Source: Meandrina meandrites
Taxonomy: Eukaryota; Cnidaria; Anthozoa; Scleractinia; Meandrinidae
DNA length: 64,000 nucleotides
Reading direction: 5' to 3'
NCBI GenBank assembly: GCA_963693305.1
Contig: OY855906.1
Span: 29,053,126-29,117,125 of the forward strand
In this document: piece after piece, positions 59,676 through 64,000 of the stretch
Layout of the letters: every line of letters begins with the position of its first letter
Numbering within the stretch: the stretch's first letter is position 1
Notes under the pieces: generated by a model
The model's database searches: none
What the model was told of the DNA's origin: nothing
What the model saw: only the letters and a program-made list of their open reading frames with translations
Made by a program: the position numbers and the translations under genes

Positions 59676-60938
59676 AAACAAAACACAATCAATTAAGAAG
59701 CCAACCGGGTGGAACTCCTTTATGCAGTCAGTTGCGGTGAGTTTGTTTTGTATTTCCCGAAATATTCAATCATTTTTAGCCTGGATAAAGTGCTTGCTCA
59801 AATATTCTAAAACATATTGTTTCCCTTACATCCTTTACATCCGATTACAAGTGATTACGATTAAGTGATCAGAAATATCAGTGAAAAATAAACCGCATCT
59901 AAAATTTTCGTTTATGTCATTAACAAATATCTTATCTATAAGTGTTGCACTTGTATTCGTTATTCTTGTAGGCCTTGAAATTACATTCGATATAAGCTGA
60001 TATAGTTTCCTCGTACTTTGTATCATTCCACAGCCAGATGTCAAGGAACAACTTGGAAAGGGGGCAGGAATTGGGCAGGTTTCCAAAGTGGTTGGCACTA
60101 TGTGGAAGAAATTGCCGACAGACAGACGAAAGGTTAGTTATAAACTTCTAACATTGCGAATGTTTGTGTATTAACCCTGCCCCATTTCAGTGGACTGCTA
60201 TGTGGTTTACGTGGCTAACTTTGTAAGGACCGAGAGTGTAAATGTTCTCGTCAAATTTTCCAATTAAAAGTATTTTAGGTTATGAATGTTGATCTTGAAT
60301 CAAGCTGGGACCTCAAGCTGAATGTCAATTTTGTAATAAAATGTTCAGACTTGTTATTTTTCCAGACAGAACTCTTAAATATACCTGGGGGATAGCAAGG
60401 CCCATTATAATGTACCAATTAATTTAACCTAAATTTTAATTAGAAATAACTTACATGTGGCGGATCCAGGTTGTGAGGAAGTGGGGGGGGCAAGGGGGTA
60501 TTATCCTCAAAAAATTATGATAGAGGGTGAAAAAAACTGTCTTTGCAATCTAGTTTATATAAAAAAAATAGGGGGGGGGATCAAAAATACACGATTGTTC
60601 CCTAATATATTTCCCCCTTTTAAAATATCATGCTATGATCTTCATAGGACTGGAAAGATGAAGCACAGAGCTTGAGGGAAGACCTTGATATGGGAATAGC
60701 AGAGATAAAAAAATGTCCAACCTGCAGCACCCAGTTCAAAAGGGAGAAGGACTTCAAATACCACCAGAAAGGTTGTCACGAGTGCATTTGCGAGGAATGC
60801 AATGAATCGTTTGACCGTGAGCAAAAGCTACAGAGGCATAAAGGCAAGAAACATAAAGACAGCTACAAGTGTGATCATTGTCAAAAGAGTTTTGCAGAGA
60901 AACGAAATCTTATAAGACACCAAAAGTCACATGTTTAA
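59676..60938 (+). CDS. HMG-box and C2H2 zinc-finger protein, 5' end unresolved
   Basis: Three exons read clearly: 59676-59736, 60034-60132 and 60648-60938 (GT-AG, phase 0 between them). They encode one HMG box (KKPTGWNSFMQSVA, PDVKEQLGKGAG, VVGTMWKKLPTDRRK, DWKDEAQSL) split over all three exons. Three zinc fingers follow: CPTCSTQF...H with a Cys as last ligand, CEECNESF with H-x5-H, and a canonical CDHCQKSF with H-x4-H. The product is a DNA-binding protein, probably nuclear. The first exon is not settled. A strong-looking ATG at 59606 is in another frame, and the HMG frame is closed by TGA at 59644, so an upstream exon in phase 2, or a small indel, is needed. It converges on the MULE transposase gene; a link to that element is possible but unproven. 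Confidence 0.74.
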
Positions 60939-61729
60939 TTAACCTATCCTGCATTTAGTGATTTTAGCTGGAGATGATTTGAAAGGACTATTGGATCAAT
61001 CTATAATACATAATTGTTTTTGTTTTTAAATTATTATTATCGATTTTTGAAATTAATTGTGGTCATTGCGGCACATGTACATCATGTTACTGTTCAAACC
61101 AAATTTTAAATCGTTACAATGTTGTGTTAGACTTTAACAGGAAAGAATGAATTAAAACTTATTTACAATCCCAAACCTTTAATCTTTTCAAAGTTTTACG
61201 TTTGTACAGCTTAATCTTCAGAAGATAGACCAGCCCCCCCTCCCACTTTTTGGGTGAAATAACTGGAGGCCCAGGCCTTAATTTACCTGAGTATTAGTTA
61301 GCGCCCCATGTGAATCAATGGCTGAACTTTGATTATAATTTTCCTCAATCAGGATATCAGCAAACAAACCTTCATATCCACAAGGTTTCACTTGAACAAA
61401 AATATAATCAAATTATAAGTGTTTGAAATTGGCTAGAGTATTATACGGTTGTATGGCATTGTACCAATTATCTGAACCCATGGTAGAATCCATAAGTTCT
61501 GGCACATGTAGATCATGTTACTGTTCAAACCAAATTTTAAATCATTACAAATGTTGTGTTAGACTTTAACAGGAAACAATGAATTAAAACTTATTTACAA
61601 TGTCAAAACCTCAATCTTTTTAATAACCCTGTTGTTCAGGGGCAGATCCAAGGAGAGAGGTTTTTAATCTAGGCAATTTGCCTTAAGTGAATTTCCCTCT
61701 ATGTTAAACATTATGCGAACATTCCATTG
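60939..61729. other. Intergenic between convergent genes, with duplicated ~120-bp segment
   Basis: Apart from the direct duplication listed separately, no feature is seen. The region should contain the 3' UTR of the HMG/zinc-finger gene. Confidence 0.5.
61070..61622. repeat. Direct duplication of ~120 bp
   Basis: Segments 61070-61189 and 61501-61622 match closely from GGCACATGTA through TTACTGTTCAAACCAAATTT, TTGTGTTAGACTTTAACAGG and TTAAAACTTATTTACAAT. They are in the same orientation, 431 bases apart. Confidence 0.92.
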
Positions 61730-61735
61730 TTTATT
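61730..61735 (-). promoter_or_regulatory. Poly(A) signal of the MULE transposase gene
   Basis: AATAAA on the minus strand, about 57 bases past the stop codon at 61792. Confidence 0.5.
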
Positions 61736-61791
61736 CACTAAGATTTCTCTGTTTTCCTATTTTTTATTTTGCATGTGCTTTGTCTTGGATT

Positions 61792-64000
61792 TCATAGTAT
61801 GGGACCCAGACTTCTTACTACTTTTAGTGTTTGTTTGTACTGCTTTAGCCAAGTCATGGGTGCGCTTCCTCTTGGAGGTTGGTTCTTGTAGTTGTACTGG
61901 TCGCCCTTTTGATACAACCTGACGGCTTCCACTACCACACTTTTGTTTTCTGTTGGGCTGGACTCGGATCTTTTTTCCATTTCCGGTTTTTTCACCTCAC
62001 TGGACCCAAAAGAAAAAAGAGCGCTTGCCAAATTAAAATGCATAGATCTAGCAGCGGTTAAGGATGTTACCCTTTCTGCAAACCTGATTACACCTTTAGC
62101 CAAATTAGGGTCTCTTGAACTTTGGAGCTTTTGAATTATTTGTTCACAAGAGTTTCTCAACAATTGTTCAGCATTTGCAATGGAATCATCCTCATCATCA
62201 TCATTGCTCTGTATTGGTTCAGCAGTTGAGCAGTTTGGCCCTTGTTGTGCTGTTTCCATACTAGTGGATGCCTCTGTTACAAAACCATTAGAACCATCAA
62301 TTTGTGATGTTTGTCCAGCATCACTAGAGCGTAATGGCTTATAACAAGCAACAGGAAGTGTCTTTCCTATTGCTAGCCAGGCCAATTTCTGCCTCTCATG
62401 TGGATTACTGACTGGAATGAAGTTTATGCAGTCTGCTAGATTTGCCACCCACAGGACATACTGGTGTTTGCATGGGCTCCCGTCTTTACCAACCGTGCAG
62501 GTACGTATCCCAAGAGTCATGTCCACTGTATAACTGACAAAGAACCAATGAGACAATTCATAAATATCTCAATACAACTGGAATTTTTGTTTTTTAAATC
62601 TGTAATAGATACATTCTAGACCTTCAACTGGTTGATCCACTAAGATATTAATGGGAATATTCCTAACAGCAGAGTAAGGACTTGCTATTACTCTGCTATA
62701 AAAAACTCAATACCCTGCCAAGAAGGGAAATTACTGAAGGTACCTCACCCCCTGGACAATATATTACCCATGTTTTGGTCTTCCTTATGCTAAATCAACA
62801 TCCTTGGAATGCAGCATATGGATGAACTGCAGGAATTACATGTATCTCATATGTTATGCATGTTATGTCCCCATGTTTTATGTATTTTTGCTCCAAAGGG
62901 GAGGAGCCTAGAAACACTGCCCCCTCCCCCCCCCCCCCCCCCTGCACTGCTTCCCCTATCAACATAATTTGAATCAGACAATGGGGGAAAGATAGGAAAA
63001 TAATGCCTACCCACACATGCCCTCTTGTACCATCAGAGGGTTATGCTATCGTGATGCTAAGAAAAAAAAACTACTGACCTGTGACTGCTATCTGAAGAGC
63101 TTCCAACTTTGAATACATTATTGCCAAAGTTCTCTACAGTTGAGAGGTAGGCATCAAGATCTTTTTTTTATCGGGGATTTTAAACCCTGTGCTTCCGTCT
63201 TTCCCTTTGCCAAAGAATCGATGTCTGTACACGCCATCAAAACTCCCATCAGCAATACTAAGGAGCTTATTCTTGTAGTGATCTTCTAGATCAATAGTCA
63301 GCTTGTCTAGAAGCCCAACAACATTGTACTCTTTGGTGCGCTGCAGAATAACATCCTTAAGAACCAAAAACTGAGCCTCGGCAAAATTGTTCGTGTGGTT
63401 ACCTCTAACAGGCAGTTCAGTTCTAAAGCATAGAGCAAAAGATTCTTTGTCATTATATAGATTTTGCAAATAGCTGACTAGATTTGGGTATTTCTTGCAA
63501 TGGCCATCATTCAAAAGTTCACTGAAGCAGTTCTCAAAATCTTGTTTTGTCTCGGCATATAAGGACCTCTTGAAAAGGGTGACAAAATAGGGTCTATCTG
63601 CTTGGCTGATACTGTTCTTGCTCTCGTGAAGCCATCTCCAAAGTTGTTGGGGCATGTGGAAGATGCAAAGAAGTAAAACAGATGTTGGCCAAACAGACTT
63701 CAGAGCATTTCTTTCCTCTTTACAGTTGTCTGTAAGGATGACTTGGGGGCCTTGTTCCCGACCATGATCATTGAATGCATACTCTGGTAAACAGGACCGA
63801 AGCATTTTAAAGCCCTGTTTCAGTGTCCGCTCCTGCTCATCACTGGTGATCAAGATGCCAAGTGGAAGTGCTCCAGATACATTGTTTGTACACATTAAAA
63901 ACACTTTAAGATTGTGCTCTTCTGTATTAGAAGTATCATCAACAAAAACCATCTCACCAGACTGCTGCACTTCCTTGTGTACACGGTTCATGAGAGGCGT
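61792..64000 (-). CDS. MULE-type transposase with SWIM-like finger, partial, frameshifted
   Basis: Cut by the right window edge; the N-terminus is missing. Exon 63079-64000 encodes the transposase core. FVDDT supplies the first Asp, ILTDNCKEERNAL the second, CIFHMPQQLWRWL the conserved Cys/His segment and NNFAEAQF the Glu, so the DDE triad looks intact. In an A8 run (T8 at 63162-63169) the frame breaks: the original frame stops ten codons later, while the shifted frame continues as DLDAYLSTVENFGNNVFKVG and reaches a donor at 63078. Splicing in phase 2 joins it to 61792-62533. That exon carries a SWIM-like motif (RTCTVGKDGSPCKH) in which the first Cys of CxC is Arg, an acidic linker and a basic C-terminus. 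It may be an aging transposon copy, a domesticated gene, or an intact gene with a homopolymer error. Confidence 0.82.

Overview
The window looks like nuclear DNA from an anthozoan cnidarian, most likely a stony coral. It is AT-rich, with GT-AG introns, signal-peptide exons, phase-1 domain exons and dense inverted-repeat transposons. The protein families (Eph-type ectodomains, a collagen/Ig/discoidin membrane protein, a neuropeptide-type GPCR) are metazoan. The species cannot be read from the sequence. Gene models were built by hand from reading frame, splice sites and exon phase; no RNA evidence was available.

Layout. 1-5.8 kb: no convincing gene. 6.14-7.16 kb (+): intronless class A GPCR. 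7.2-11.7 kb: non-coding, with an AATCGAA-rich foldback element. 11.7-21.8 kb (-): gene A, an Eph-receptor-like protein (ligand-binding domain, Cys-rich region, GCC2/EGF-like module, two FN3 domains, TM) ending in one of two alternative TM/tail exons and with no kinase. 28.6-39.6 kb (+): gene B, its divergently transcribed paralogue with one FN3, a Ser/Thr-rich stalk, TM and a ~150-residue tail, also without a kinase. Two Mutator-like elements with exact 9- and 10-bp target duplications lie in gene A intron 1 and between the genes. 39.6-44.5 kb: repeats, including a (CCCTA)n array. 44.5-49.9 kb (-): a complete type II membrane protein with collagen triplets, three Ig domains and a discoidin domain. 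50-57.5 kb: purine-rich DNA, a 2.28-kb tandem duplication with a nested 232-bp triplication, and a ~62-bp satellite. 58.0-58.9 kb (+): candidate two-exon secreted peptide. 59.7-60.9 kb (+): HMG-box plus zinc-finger protein. 61.8-64 kb (-): MULE transposase with a SWIM-type finger, cut by the window edge and carrying a homopolymer frameshift.

Central observation: genes A and B share exon order, phases and sizes, match the Eph ectodomain module for module, and stop shortly after the membrane with no kinase, SAM or typical Eph tail. They look like a kinase-less Eph-like receptor pair. Gene A also appears to choose between two duplicated TM exons. Possible roles are ephrin decoy, adhesion or co-receptor, but these are inference.
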